64,000 nucleotides of DNA from Thinopyrum elongatum (taxonomy: Eukaryota; Streptophyta; Magnoliopsida; Poales; Poaceae). The stretch covers positions 302,482,566 to 302,546,565 of the forward strand of contig CM022303.1 in assembly GCA_011799875.1 (NCBI GenBank), written 5' to 3'. The notes below the pieces were generated by a model. That model was given only the letters and a program-made list of their open reading frames with translations, was not told where the DNA came from and made no database searches. Numbering within the stretch: position 1 is the stretch's first letter; each line of letters opens with the position of its first letter. The position numbers and the translations under genes are program-made. Of the stretch, positions 1 to 11,048 are shown piece by piece.

Positions 1-489
1 AACCAACTTGTTTATATTTGGAAAATATAACTCCATATGGAGGAATATCGACAATGGGAACACATGCTTGGAAACTTATTATCTACATCGTCAACGACTT
101 GGTCAAATATCTTGGAACTGGATCAAGAGGCTTATTGGTTCTGGAACTTTAAACTTTAGTGGGAGGACTATGGTACATGTGAAGCATAAATGATTTTTTT
201 ATACACCTTATTTATTAAGGTGGAAGGAGATGAAAGGGCTTCACATCGTTTCTTTTTGATATACTTATGGTATTTCTTTGGACATCCCCACTAGAGGTTA
301 GATTATTTATTTCATCTCACTCTTCGATAATTACACTTTTATATGGTTATGTTTATCTTTTATTATTCAAGTCGGAAGTTTTTACTGTGTTGGTCACATG
401 TTAAACTGAAGTGGAAAATCAGTTGATTAAAGAATATCATAGTTTTAACAACTGATTGGTGGTGGAAGTACACTTCAGGAATATATCGT

Positions 490-580
490 TTAAGGTAAAG
501 AGCATGGAACTATTCACCATTGTAATATACCATACACTCCACAATTGAATGGAGGAATTGAATGTCTTTTATACTCCCTT
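490..580 (+). pseudogene. Copia integrase core fragment
   Basis: In the frame starting GGT AAA GAG CAT the translation reads GKEHGTIHHC, then PYTPQLNGGIE. This matches the signature just before and including the catalytic Glu of Copia integrases (usually HGI..Q.T.PYTPQQNGVAER). The Asp-Asn-Gly-Gly-Glu block upstream is only faintly visible. Immediately downstream the frame is lost. It is a relic with no plausible product. Confidence 0.7.
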
Positions 581-2254
581 GTTTCTTTGGAAGGAATCAT
601 TGCATACTGTCATTTGTTGAAATCATTATCCATCTAGCACAGTCACTTGACTAGAAGGAAATCTTCTATTTTGACATGAAATTCTCAGTTATTACAAAGC
701 GCACACCAGGAATTTTTTTATGGTTATTCTACTGGATCAAAGGGTGTTTCCTTAGTTATCTGGAAAAGGAATACTGGTGGAAAGTAGGAGCACAATTATT
801 TTTATGGATAATGGTGGAATTATCGGCAATCATATTAGAATATAATCTTGTCCCCAATGGAAAATACAAGTGAAACTCCTACACTAATATGCTTAGGATA
901 AGTGGGAGAAATTGGCTTGGAATATCATGTCTAGATTATTGTTATGTGTTGTTGGGGGATGTCACTCTACATTTTAGAGGAATCAATAAATTCTCTTAAA
1001 AAAAATTACCCATCAATGTCAACTATGGGTGGAAGAAATGCGGGAAAGAATAAACTCAACGAGGAATTATATAGTTTGGGAACTTATTATCATACCAAAC
1101 AACCGCAAGCCCATTGTTTGTAAGTGTTTTATTTATTTATTTGTGAGGAAATTTGTCTCATTGGAATATTATAATGTCACTCTTGTTATTCAATTCTTCA
1201 CATAGAGGGGAATATACTTTGTGGAAACTCTCTCTCCTGGAATTTTGGGAAAGAGGAACTAAAGACATGGTTTGGTAATTGAGTGTATTAATGTATGGTC
1301 ATATAACAAGCTTCACATCAATGGAATATCAGGTCACATGGTTTTTCTAAATGAAGTAAGGAGGTCATCTACAAATGTAAGTGTAAAATATTTTGCATTA
1401 TCATTGTATACGTTAACATTGTTTTGTCGTTTGCAATAATAAAGTCACATTGATGGAAGTGAAAGCTTGGTCGTGTTTTAACTTTCATATAAAAGGAATG
1501 TTTGAAGCTTCCTGTATTTTGGGAGTGGAACTACATAGGGTATGTTTTGAAATGTTTCCTATGGAAAATTGCAAACTTATTAAAGTACTCGGAACCAAAC
1601 TCAGTGAGGAATTATGTTTGAACTCCCGAGGAAAAATGGATAATAAATGGTATTGAAATTTACTGTATCTATGTTATACAAGCATACCTTAGCTTTCGGA
1701 ATTTATGCTGCATTCAAGCAGTTGAAGGAAAGACGAGCAGCTAAGGGAATCTCACACATCATATAAGATTGTCGAAAGTGCATCACAACCTGTCACTTGT
1801 TCAGAAATATATATTAAAGGTAAACACATTGAGGAAGTTATTACTGTATCTACGAGATGAGAAATAATTCCAGGTACACATATTCAACTATTATTTTTAG
1901 TACTAATATGGTGCAGGTTCACTGACCGAAGTCAGGAATTTCTTTCAAAACATGATTACTAATGGAATTTCATTTACTGATTGGATTTGATATTTATGTG
2001 GTTTTGAAAATTTATTCAACATGGTTATCTTATACTTGAATCGATGTGGAATCAATCATATTATTATATATGTGATGGAAAATAATTGATGCGGAATTTC
2101 ACTTGAGGAAACAAAATACTCAAGGTGCCTATAAAGGTGGAATTACACTCGAGGAAACAATACCCGAGGTGCCGAGGACAGCTATGCTGGAATAATTCGG
2201 CCGAAACTTAAAGTCTCTTGTGATCTTAAGTGTCACAGCAAGGAAACATATTGA

Positions 2255-2400
2255 AGGGAAGTATCACCATATGAATATTTTTGTGGGTTTTTTCAACATT
2301 GTATTAATATGATTGTTGATCCCTTGACTAAGCCTCTTAGTCAGGAGGTATTTGGCAAGCATGTTAAGGCTATGGGTTTACGAATATTTGAATGATCGTT
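2255..2400 (+). pseudogene. Copia RNase H C-terminal fragment
   Basis: The frame through 2310-2385 gives IVDPLTKPLSQEVFGKHVK followed by AMGLR. This is the typical end of Copia polyproteins (DxLTKPL...F..H...MGL). It sits about 20 bases before a GTGGGAGA purine tract and a TGTTGGAA LTR start, as expected for the end of a Copia coding region. The stop after this segment is natural; frames upstream are broken. Confidence 0.75.
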
Positions 2401-2416
2401 TTGGACAAGTGGGAGA

Positions 2417-3970
2417 TGTTGGAATTATGTGCCTTGAAACTATATTCAAATTACTTGAAATTATAAATATTCGGAATACCTCATTATGGGAATTATACAT
2501 GGAATTGATTTACATGTTTATCATGAAATTGTTACTTGCTGGAATGTACTTAAGTAATTTATGCTTAAGAAAGCTGGTCGATTATCAGTGGAATACAATA
2601 TACTATTTATATTGGAAAGACTACTCGGGTACACTGATGATTGGAAGGACCTAGATCGTATAGTTAGATTATAGCCCTAATGCTGATCTATGTAATTAGA
2701 GGAATTTACACTCTATTATGGCGCGTTGCTCACAAGCGCATGCTCCGGGGACACAACGGGTAGAATCCGTTAACAGACAAATTTGATCGTGGTTGGTAAT
2801 TTGGTCTGGAGTCTATCCCGGAAAACTAGTTGAAAAGACTAGGAATCTTATATGTATGAGAGATGGACTCTTTAAAAATACAGTATAAGAAGGTCCCTAC
2901 CCTTTAGTCTCAGATATGCGAATTGTGGCACCACGGATAAGCGCAGAGGAACTAAGGGGTAGACCAAAAACCCTAAATTTTCTAACAAGCTTCTCTGCAA
3001 GCCGCCTCCGAGCGTGCCTACCGGCCCCGTTCGCCATCAAGCCGCCGCCTTCGTGGTCGGCCTCGCCGTCGCCGCTACCTCCGCTCGACCTCGTATCGAG
3101 CCGCCCCCACGGCCTCATTCACCGTCGAGCTGAGCCGCCTCCACTTCTGTGAGCCGCCTGCCTTGCCAACGGGCCGCTTTCTGTCGTGGCTGGCCTTGCG
3201 CTGCTGCTTTGTTGACTCGCCTCGGACCTGCGTCGCCTCCCCTCGCCGGCACGCCTCCGCTACTGTAGCTCGCCTCGAGCTACTGACTCCACTGCCGTGC
3301 CCCGAGCCAGCTTTCACTTTTGCTGCTGTACATTGACGACTCGCCTTTACAGCCGTGCCTCCGCCTTGCTCGCGCCGTGAGTTGCCTCTTCCAGCCATCT
3401 GCAAGCCGGTTTGCCCCCGCCGCATCCCAAGCCACTGCTCCGCGCTGAGCAGCGCCTTCTATTATCCACTGATGTGACCCGTCGACGCCTCTGAGCCGCC
3501 CCGCCTTGCCTGGCCCGCGCCGCCCTGCCACCGGCGCTCCGCCTTGAGAACGTGAGCTCGAGCGGCTGCTGTAGGTTGTTCAGAATCAGGGGTTTTCTTT
3601 GACAGAGATATGAGAAAGCTTTGACACACCCAGCCCTTCAATACTATTATTCGACTATGAGTGAACGTCTGAATTACAAAAGCCACCGCTGTAGTCAAAC
3701 AAGCCTCCACTTGCTATGGAGTTTTTGATCTGCTGCACAAGCTGTGCAAACTCATCTCTACGGAGCTGCTTCTTGTTGGCGGGTTGCGGCATTGCTGGCG
3801 GGTCTTTGGCAGACTCCTGTGGGTTGTCGCATTGTTTGCGAGAAGATAAACAGTGTCAGGCGGGCAGCCGCCGCGGCCCACTTGTTTGACCAGTTCTAAA
3901 GAGGCATATTGATGCTACCCAGAGGGCATCACTTGGTTAAATTGCTTCGATACTGATCCAGAGTCAATAC
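2417..3970 (+). mobile_element. R1 3' LTR (right limit unresolved)
   Basis: The purine tract AAGTGGGAGA (about 2408-2416) directly precedes TGTTGGAATTATG, a standard Copia polypurine tract/LTR junction. AT-rich U3-like sequence runs to about 2900 and contains a TTTAAAAATA box near 2870. From about 2990 to 3560 the sequence is GC-rich with short unconvincing ORFs on both strands. I cannot find the TG...CA right terminus because no second LTR copy is in the window, so the end given is approximate. No gene is supported in this stretch. Confidence 0.5.
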
Positions 3971-5350
3971 AATTATTACATTCACCCAGGATATCCTACG
4001 GATATGGACACCAGTGAAGAACCAAGGACCAAGAAGTTTGACTGGGTAAAAAAAACAAAAAGTTAATCGATCTGCGTATCGAAACTTGGTTTGCTTCGTC
4101 TGCGTTCATCCGACAAAAATACCAGGCGCTATCCGTCCTATTTATTTTATCATTATACTTTAGTTCCTTCGAGAACAATTATTCTGCCATTAATATTTTT
4201 ATACACAGGACAATTGCTTCATGTTCATGGCAGACACGACAAGATCTTCTGTCGTCCAAATACAAGAGGACAATTATTTACTCTAAAGCTGGTGTTATAC
4301 CGCGGATACAGAACGCGTGCCAGCATCATTCTACACTGGCGTTTGTTCGTGCCATGCTGCTCGACGGACATGCATGCAAACCGCCGCCCCCGCGGTTCTG
4401 ACTACTACACCACCGCCGTGGCCGACTCATGCGTCTGCATCGGTTTGCAATGCCGTGGTCGCCTCCCATGTCAATACTACTCATCTGTCTGCACCCGCGG
4501 ACAACTCGCCCGCATCTGTGCCGTCTCTACCGTCCGCCCCCGCAGTCCGGTCTACTCCAACAAACTCTGGAGCAAATAATAATATCAGCCTCCGCCTGCA
4601 CCGGATGACTCAATGGACAGGCGCACAAGTCGCCGCCACTGCAGTTTTGGTTAATTACAACAACCGGCCGAGACGAACCATCGTCCGAGTTACTCTCACA
4701 ATTCATACAGGATCATTTATAACCCATCACGGTCGACCTCAACCTTTCATGGATTCACATCGCGTTATCAACGCCAGGGATACATACTGAGTGTCGCGAA
4801 GGTCATCAACTCGCCACCTCGTCTCCAGCTTCAGCACATTCCAGCGTTCCGCTGTTCAACTTTATGACGGATTATACCACGGTCAAATATGGAGAATCTC
4901 AAGCCAACTCCTCGAGTCGTCTTAAGACTCGGGAGCTATACAGTCATGACTCAGCAAATTTTGCCAGTTTCAGCAAATTCAAGAACCCCGAGTCATTGGA
5001 GGGAAAATAACCCGATCTCGGGGGCTACCGCCACATTGGTGAAAGTTTAAAAGCCGTCAGAAAATTTCTGACTCAAAAGGTGGACGGGCAATCAGAAGGT
5101 TCCGTCTCAAAAGAAAGATTCCGGATTATCAAAAAATATTCCGGTTCAAAATCCGGCTCAAGGGAAATCTGTTTCTCATGAAGCTTTGAGATCTCAATAT
5201 CTGGCTCTTCCGTCCGGTTCAAGAAGAATCCATCTCTCGCAAGTTTGAGTCTTCAGAAAAATTAAGGGTTGCCAAAGAGAACTTGCTGCCATGATGCGCG
5301 GTTCAAACGTGGGTATCCTGCCTTATTGGCTTATCATATCATATGTCATT

Positions 5351-5703
5351 TGGGGGCTTCCTGCTCAATGAGCATAGCTTCATAACCCTCTTGATCGGCT
5401 TTCATGCCATATTCTAGGTAATTTGGGGGCTTCCTGCTCAATGAGCATAGCTTCATAACCCTCTTGATCGACTTTCATGCCATATTCTAGGTCATTTGGG
5501 GGCTTCCTGCTCAATGAGCATAGCTTCATAACCCTCTTGATCGGCTTTCATGCCATATTCTAGGTCGTTTGGGGGCTTCCTGCTCAATGAGCATAGCTTT
5601 TTAACCCTCTTGATCGGCTTTCATGCCATAGGTCACTTGGGGGCTTCCTACTCAATGAGTATAGCTTTATAACCCACTTGACCGGCTTTCATGCCATAAC
5701 TGG
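5351..5703 (+). repeat. Tandem repeat, 73-bp unit, about five copies
   Basis: Copies begin with TGGGGGCTTCCTGCTCAATG at 5351, 5424, 5497, 5570 and 5638, giving periods of 73, 73, 73 and 68 bases. The last copy is more diverged (CTACTCAATGAGTATAGC). Each unit ends in TTTCATGCCATA with or without TTCTAGGT. Units differ by only a few substitutions, so the expansion is younger than the surrounding decay. Confidence 0.93.
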
Positions 5704-6439
5704 GTTAAACCTGCCTGTTTGCAACTTGCTACTCCGCCAGGTGACCCACCGTACTCTTGTCAGTCAATCTTTTAAATAAGACCCTGAACTTGTCAAGGTT
5801 AAAATGGCGGCTTATGTCATGTGAGAGCCAGCTTACAGTGAGCTAGGATAAACTCACCTGTCTGCTGTAGTCTCTCCGCTATGTGGCCCATTCGTACTCT
5901 TAACAGTTAATCTTTCAATAAGACCCTGAACTAGTTAAGGTTTAAATGATGGATTTATGTCACGTGAGAGCCAGCTTACGGGATGAACAATTTTCATGCC
6001 AAGCTTCTTTGAAGCAAAACTTAAGTTTTTTCAAAACAGAGCTAGTCTCTTTTGGTCGTGCCTTACAAGCCGATCTTTTTATTCTCTGTTATCATACACA
6101 TACATCATCATACATTGCATCATCATACCATGCATTATATATGCATGGATATACTGGTTTATGTTGCAGGCACCGGTTTTCAAACCGGGTTATATTATTC
6201 AAATCTTTAATAGCCAACATGGCGGGATTTTCATTATGGTTATCATAACCAGTATTGGATGATTGAGGTTTTCAAAGCCCCTTCAGAGTAATGGCTATTA
6301 TTCTCTCATCCAAAAATACCGGATTACAGCAAGGAGCATGGTTCAACATTGATATGTAAGGCTTTTAGCAACATCACCCAGACAATTGATATGATTTATT
6401 TTACAATGAAAGGAATATTCCCGAGTCACTGCAAGCACA

Positions 6440-7337
6440 CGACCCGGCACTTGGGGGCTACATTATTCAAATCAAGATTACATCAAGTATGCAAGTCCCA
6501 TCTCACTGCAAGCATGCACCATGGCCCTTGGGGGCTAATGCAAGTTGCTTTTCAAATCATCATATTGTCAACAGACCCGGTTATCTCAGGAAGATGAGCC
6601 GGCCTTTCATCATTTCTAAGTCCCAGCCCAGTATTGTCTTACTGAGCCGACCCTTGGGGGCTACACATTGCTCCTCAAAGTTTATATAATCAAATATGCA
6701 AAAGTCCCTGCTCATTATTGCATAATGACCCGGCCCTTGTGGGCTACACTGGTTGAAATTTTATGAGCATAAGGCAAGTGCAAGTCCCAGGTTGCTGCAG
6801 GCAAGACAACCGATACTTGGGGGCTACATATGTGGAACATTCAACTTATGACTAGTGACTCAGACAAACAATCCGGATTATTTTTCAGAATTACAAATAT
6901 TTATATTGAAGCAAGTCTTAAAGCTATCACTACGTTCCCCTCTTAAGGCTTGGGGGCTACAGGTAATATGGATATAAGGAAGGTATGCCTTCAAATTCTC
7001 AATTATGAGTGAACCAGGTCTCATATTTTTTGATGAAGAAGTTTGCAAAGGTTATCTCCTCCGGGCTATTCAGACAACTTAACATCATACAGATTTTTCA
7101 TCGAAGTCTGAAGTATTGAAAGTTGGCACAACATCAGACGAATTTTATCAAGCCAAGGCAGTTGAAGATAATAAGGGTTATTTTTCCTCCAAGGAGCCAG
7201 AGTAAGTTTATTGATGTGACAGAGATTCAGAATTTTCAGGTGCTGGTCAACTGGTATTTTTGAGTTAGCCGGTCCCTTTACATATTCTTATTTAAAGAGT
7301 TTAGCATGAATAAATTCAAAGCTAAACTGGGGGCTAA
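6440..7337 (+). repeat. Dispersed GGGGGCTA(C/A) motifs ending at the R2 polypurine tract
   Basis: The motif TTGGGGGCTA or a one-base variant recurs near 6451, 6531, 6655, 6730, 6819 and 6952. It occurs finally at 7328, where it is the purine tract directly before the LTR start TGTTGGGG. Several copies follow a CCCGGCACTT- or GACCCTT-like lead-in, so they look like decayed copies of one unit. Confidence 0.7.
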
Positions 7338-7395
7338 TGTTGGGGATATTCCCCACGACCAAGACCCGGCTCATAAGGATGAGCCGCCCTAAGGC

Positions 7396-7560
7396 TTAAG
7401 TCATCTCTAGGTTTAAGTAGCCCTGACGTTAAGTCATCTCTGGGTTTAAGTAGCCCTGATGTTAAGTCATCTCTGGGCTTAAATCGCCCTGATGTTAAGT
7501 CATCTCTGGGCTTAAATTGCCCTGTAGTTAAGTCCTCTCTGGACTTAAGCAGCCATCTTA
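7396..7560 (+). repeat. Minisatellite, 33-bp unit, five copies, inside R2 LTR
   Basis: The unit TTAAGTCATCTCTGGGTTTA plus AGTAGCCCTGATG repeats with a 33-base period starting at 7396, 7429 and so on. The copies drift gradually (GGGTTTAAGTAG, GGGCTTAAATCG, GGGCTTAAATTG, GGACTTAAGCAG). An ORF read across the array on the minus strand is just the repeat in translation. Confidence 0.88.
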
Positions 7561-7567
7561 ACCAGCC

Positions 7568-7745
7568 ATGATGAGTCTCGAAAGATGAGACTCCTGAAGA
7601 TGAGTCCCGGAAGATGAGACTCCCAGAGATGAGTCCTGAAGATGAGTCCCGGAAGATGAGACTCCTGAAGATGAGTCCCGAAAGACGAGACTCCAAAAGA
7701 TAAGCCCTGAAGATAAGCCGCCCGGTGTAAGCCGCCCGGAAGATT
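7568..7745 (+). repeat. Short minisatellite of GATGAGTCCCGGAA-type units inside R2 LTR
   Basis: Runs of about 14-15 bases alternate between GATGAGTCCCGGAA and GATGAGACTCCTGAA and fade into AAGATAAGCCGCCC-type copies. The array directly follows the 33-bp array, so this LTR's U3 is largely minisatellite. The short minus-strand ORFs crossing it are low-complexity. Confidence 0.8.
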
Positions 7746-7917
7746 GCAACCCGGCAGACAGATTTTAACCTGGCAAGTACTTAGCCATGAAAATGAGTCG
7801 CCTGAAGATAAGAAGCCCAGATGTTAAGAAGCCCACGGTGAGAAGCCCGAGATGAGAAGTCAGAATAGGTTAAGTCTTAGTCCGACTTGGACTCTACATG
7901 TAAGCTGCCCCTTCAAC

Positions 7918-7926
7918 TTATATAAG
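7918..7926 (+). promoter_or_regulatory. TATA box of the R2 LTR
   Basis: TTATATAAG lies followed by GAGGGGCAGG and a transcript-like leader, about 580 bases into the LTR and on the element's coding strand. It is the expected RNA polymerase II promoter of the element. No transcription start can be fixed from sequence alone. Confidence 0.5.
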
Positions 7927-8245
7927 GAGGGGCAGGTCACCACAAGAGGGTCAAGTTTCTAGAGGGTCAGATTTTGACAGGTCTCAAGAGATAGGTCTTA
8001 GATAGACAAGTCTTAGTCAACATCAAAGTAGATGCTCTCGAGATAGAGGTAGCGAATCGCCCTTGTAACCGAGATCGTCATCATCATCAATATCAATCAA
8101 GCAGGATGTAGGCTTTTACCTCCATCGTGAGGGGCCGAACCTGGGTAAAATCTCACGTCTCTCGTCCCGCTCAAACCCGTTCAAGATACCACTTAGATGC
8201 ATTGGCCTCACAACTAAGTCCTCACACTAGGACATCTTGCCGTGA

Positions 8246-9470
8246 CAAAACCACCACAATACCTACCTATTATGGCATTTCCATAGCCATTCCGAGATAT
8301 ATTGCCATGCAACTTCCACTGTTTCGTTTATTATGACACATACCATCTTTGTCATATTGCTTTGCATGATCATGTAGTTCGCATAGTATTTGTGGCTTGC
8401 CCACTATTCATATTTTTTATACATGTTACGCTAGATCATTGCACATCCCGGTATACCGTCGGAGGCATTCATATAGAGTCATATTTTGTTCTAGAATCGA
8501 GTTGTAATTTTTGAGTTGTAAGTAAATAAAAGTGTGATGATCATCATTATTAGAGCATTGTCCCATGTGAGGAAAGGATGATGGAGACTATGATTCCCCC
8601 ACAAGTCGGGATGAGACTCCGGACTTAAGTAAAAAAATGAGGCCAAAGAGCACAAAAAGAAAAAAAAGAAAAAAAGAGAGAAAAAGAGAGAAGGGACAAT
8701 GCTACTATCCTTTACCACACTTGTGCTTCAAAGTAGCACCCTGATCTTCATGATAGAGAGTCTCCTATTTTATCACTTTCATATACTAGTGGGAATTTTT
8801 AGAACTTGGCTTGTATATTCCAATGATGGGCTTCCTCAAATTGCCCTAGGTCTTCGTGAGCAAGCAAGTTGGATGCACACCCACTTAGTTTTGTTTTGAG
8901 CTTTCATACACTTATAGCTCTAGTGCATCCATTGCATGGTAATCCCTACTCACTCGCATCAATATCAATTGATGCGCATCTCCATAGCCCATTAATTTGC
9001 CTAGTTGATGTGAGACTTTCTCCTTTTTTGTCTTCTCCTCACAACCTCCACCATATTCTATTCCACCTATAGTACTATATCCATGGCTCACGCTCATGTA
9101 TTGCGTGAAAGTTGAAAAAGCTTTAGAACATTAAAAGTATGAAACAATTGCTTGGCTTGTTATCGGGGTTGTGCATGATAAATACTTTATGAGATGAAGA
9201 TAGAGCGTGAAAAGATTATATGATTTTGTAGGGATAACTCTATTTAGCCATGATATATTGAGAAGACATGATTGCTTTATTAGTATGCTTGAAGTATTAT
9301 TGTTTTTATGTCAATATTAAACTTTTGTTTTGAATCTTATGGATCTGAACATTCATGCCACAATAAGAAAAATTACATTGATAAATATGTTAGGTAGCAT
9401 TCCACATCAAAAATTCTGTTTTTATCATTTACCTACTCGAGGACGAGCAGGAATTAAGCTTGGGGATGCT
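8246..9470 (+). mobile_element. R3 internal remnant (5'-truncated Sabrina-like element)
   Basis: This stretch is homologous to the 3' non-coding interiors of R5 (39840-40996), R8 (46080-47236) and, reversed, R9 (52541-53790). Shared landmarks are TACCTACCTATTATGGCATT, an AG-rich run (8640-8695), and ATTAAGCTTGGGGATGCT immediately before the LTR. No ORF is supported. The 5' LTR, primer-binding site and coding part are missing. Confidence 0.8.
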
Positions 9471-11048
9471 TGATACGTCTCCAAATCTATAATTTTTTAT
9501 TGTTCCATGCTATTATATTATCCATCTTGGATGTTTTATATGCATTAATATGCTATTTTATATCATTTTTCGGGACTAACCTATTAACCTAGTGCCCAGT
9601 GCCAGTTGCTGTTTTTTCCTTGTTTTTGTCTTTACAGAAAATCAATACCAAACAGAGTCCAAACGGAATAAAACTTTACGATGATTTTTCTTGGACCAGA
9701 AGACACCTAGGAAGCTTCGGGAGGAGGCCAGAAGTCCCACGAGGAGGCCACAAGCCCTAGGGACACGCACCAGGGGGCGCCCCCTAGGCTTGCGGGCCCC
9801 TCGCAAATCTCCTAACCCTAATCCTGGCTCCATAAATATTCAAATATTCCCTGTATACCAGAGGGCACACAAAAAATATTTTTTCGCTGCCGCAAGCTTT
9901 TGTTCTCGTGAGATCCCATCTTGGGGCCTTTTTCGGCACTCTGCTGGAGGGGGATTCGATCACGGAGGGCCTCTACACCAACCTTTCTGCCCTTCCAATG
10001 ATGTGTGAGTAGTTTACCACAGACCTACGGGTCCATAGCTAGTAGCTAGATGGCTTCTTCTCTCTCTTTGATCTTCAATACAATGTTCTCCTCGATGTTC
10101 TTGGAGTTATATTCGATGTAATCTTCTTTTGCGGTGCATTTGTTGAGATCCGATGAATTGTGGATTTATGATCAGATTATATATGAATATTATTTGAGTC
10201 TTCTCTAAACTCTTTTATGCATGATTAAGATAGCTTTGTATTTCTCTCTGATCTATTGATTTGGTTTGGCCAACTAGATTGGTTTTTCTTGCAATGGGAG
10301 AGGTGCTTTGTGATGGGTTCAATCTTGTGGTGTCCTCACCCAGTGACAGTAGGGGTAGCGAGGCACGTATTTGTCTTGTTGCCATTAAGGATAAAAAGAT
10401 GGGGTTTCTACCATATTGATTGGATCTATCCCTCTACATCATGTCATCTTGCTTAAGGCATTACTCCGTTCTTGTTAAACTTAATTCACTAGATGCATGC
10501 TGGATAGCGGTAGATGTGTGGAGTAATAGTAGTAGATGCAGGCAGGAGTCGGTCTACTTGTCACGGATGTGATGCCTATATTCATGATCATTGCCTTAGA
10601 TATCGTCATAACTTTGCGCTTTTCTATCAATTGCTCAATAGTAATTTGTTTACCCACCGTATGTTTTCTTCAGAAGAGAAGCCTCTAGTGAAACATATGC
10701 CCCCGGGGTCTATTTCTCATCATAAATTTTCAGATCTATAAAACCAAAAACCCAAAAATACCTTGCTGAAATTTATTTATATTTACTTGCTTTTGCCTTT
10801 TACCTATCTTTTATATCTATCTCTATTAGATCTCACTCTTGCAAGTGACAGTGAAGGGATTGACAACCCCTTTTTCGCGTTGTGTGCAAGTGTTTGTTAG
10901 TTTGTGCAGGTGCATCTATTGGGGACTTGCTTGTACCTCCTACTGGATTGATACCTTGGTTCTTAACTAAGGGAAATACTTACCTCTACTTTGCTGCATC
11001 TCCCTTTCTTCTTCAAGGGAAAAATCAACGCAAGCTCAAGAAGTAGCA
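9471..11048 (+). mobile_element. R3 3' LTR
   Basis: It starts TGATACGTCTCC at 9471 after the purine tract AAGCTTGGGGATGCT and ends CAAGAAGTAGCA at 11048, a length of 1578 bases. That is close to the LTRs of R9 (1573 bases each). Internal landmarks shared with R5 and R9 are GATCACGGAGGGC, TAGATGGCTTCTTCTCTCTC and GCATGCTGGATAGCGGT. The next bases, GATGT, should be one copy of the target duplication, but the other is lost with the missing 5' end. Confidence 0.88.

Larger units (their letters stand above)
1..2416 (+). mobile_element. R1: degenerate Copia retrotransposon, internal region
   Basis: Only two short stretches can be recognised by translation: an integrase segment near 495-560 and the end of RNase H near 2285-2395. 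Between them the reading frame is destroyed by many stops and shifts, and no ORF above about 100 codons remains. The order integrase, RNase H, then a purine tract and LTR on the + strand fits a Copia element whose 5' part lies outside the window. The + strand is strikingly rich in GGAA (see findings). This is an old, dead copy. Confidence 0.7.
3971..7337 (+). mobile_element. R2: internal non-coding part of a Tat-like gypsy element
   Basis: No convincing gene is present. The region holds a CG-rich patch at 4370-4700, a 73-bp tandem array at 5351-5703, and a series of GGGGGCTA motifs up to the true purine tract at 7326-7337 just before the LTR. Long gene-free, repeat-rich tails before the 3' LTR are usual in the Tat lineage. 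That is the only ground for the lineage call; no pol sequence of R2 is in the window. The left limit with R1 is not defined. Confidence 0.5.
7338..8245 (+). mobile_element. R2 3' LTR (right end truncated or fused to R3)
   Basis: The LTR starts TGTTGGGGATATTCCCCAC directly after the purine tract ACTGGGGGCTAA. It contains two minisatellite blocks and a TATA box (TTATATAAG, 7918-7926). A U5-like part carries TCACGTCTCTCGTCC and a CTAGGACATCTTGCCGTGAC segment near its end. At about 8240-8250 it passes without a TSD into sequence homologous to the interior of R3. This is a deletion or recombination junction rather than a clean insertion. Confidence 0.75.

Noticed and set aside
2897..3710. Overlapping ORFs on both strands in the GC-rich R1 LTR-side sequence
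   Set aside because: Mutually overlapping, Arg/Pro/Ser-rich, no domain; explained by base composition.
4091..4790. Two overlapping plus-strand ORFs of about 160 codons in R2
   Set aside because: They overlap in different frames in a C-rich patch, with no motif, promoter or codon pattern to favour either.
5351..5703. Regular repeats as a possible CRISPR array
   Set aside because: There are no variable spacers; the whole 73-bp unit is repeated head to tail. The DNA is clearly plant nuclear.
7334..7749. Minus-strand ORFs of 120 and 63 codons
   Set aside because: They are translations of the minisatellites in the R2 LTR (repeated FRDSSSG and LKPRDDLTSG words).
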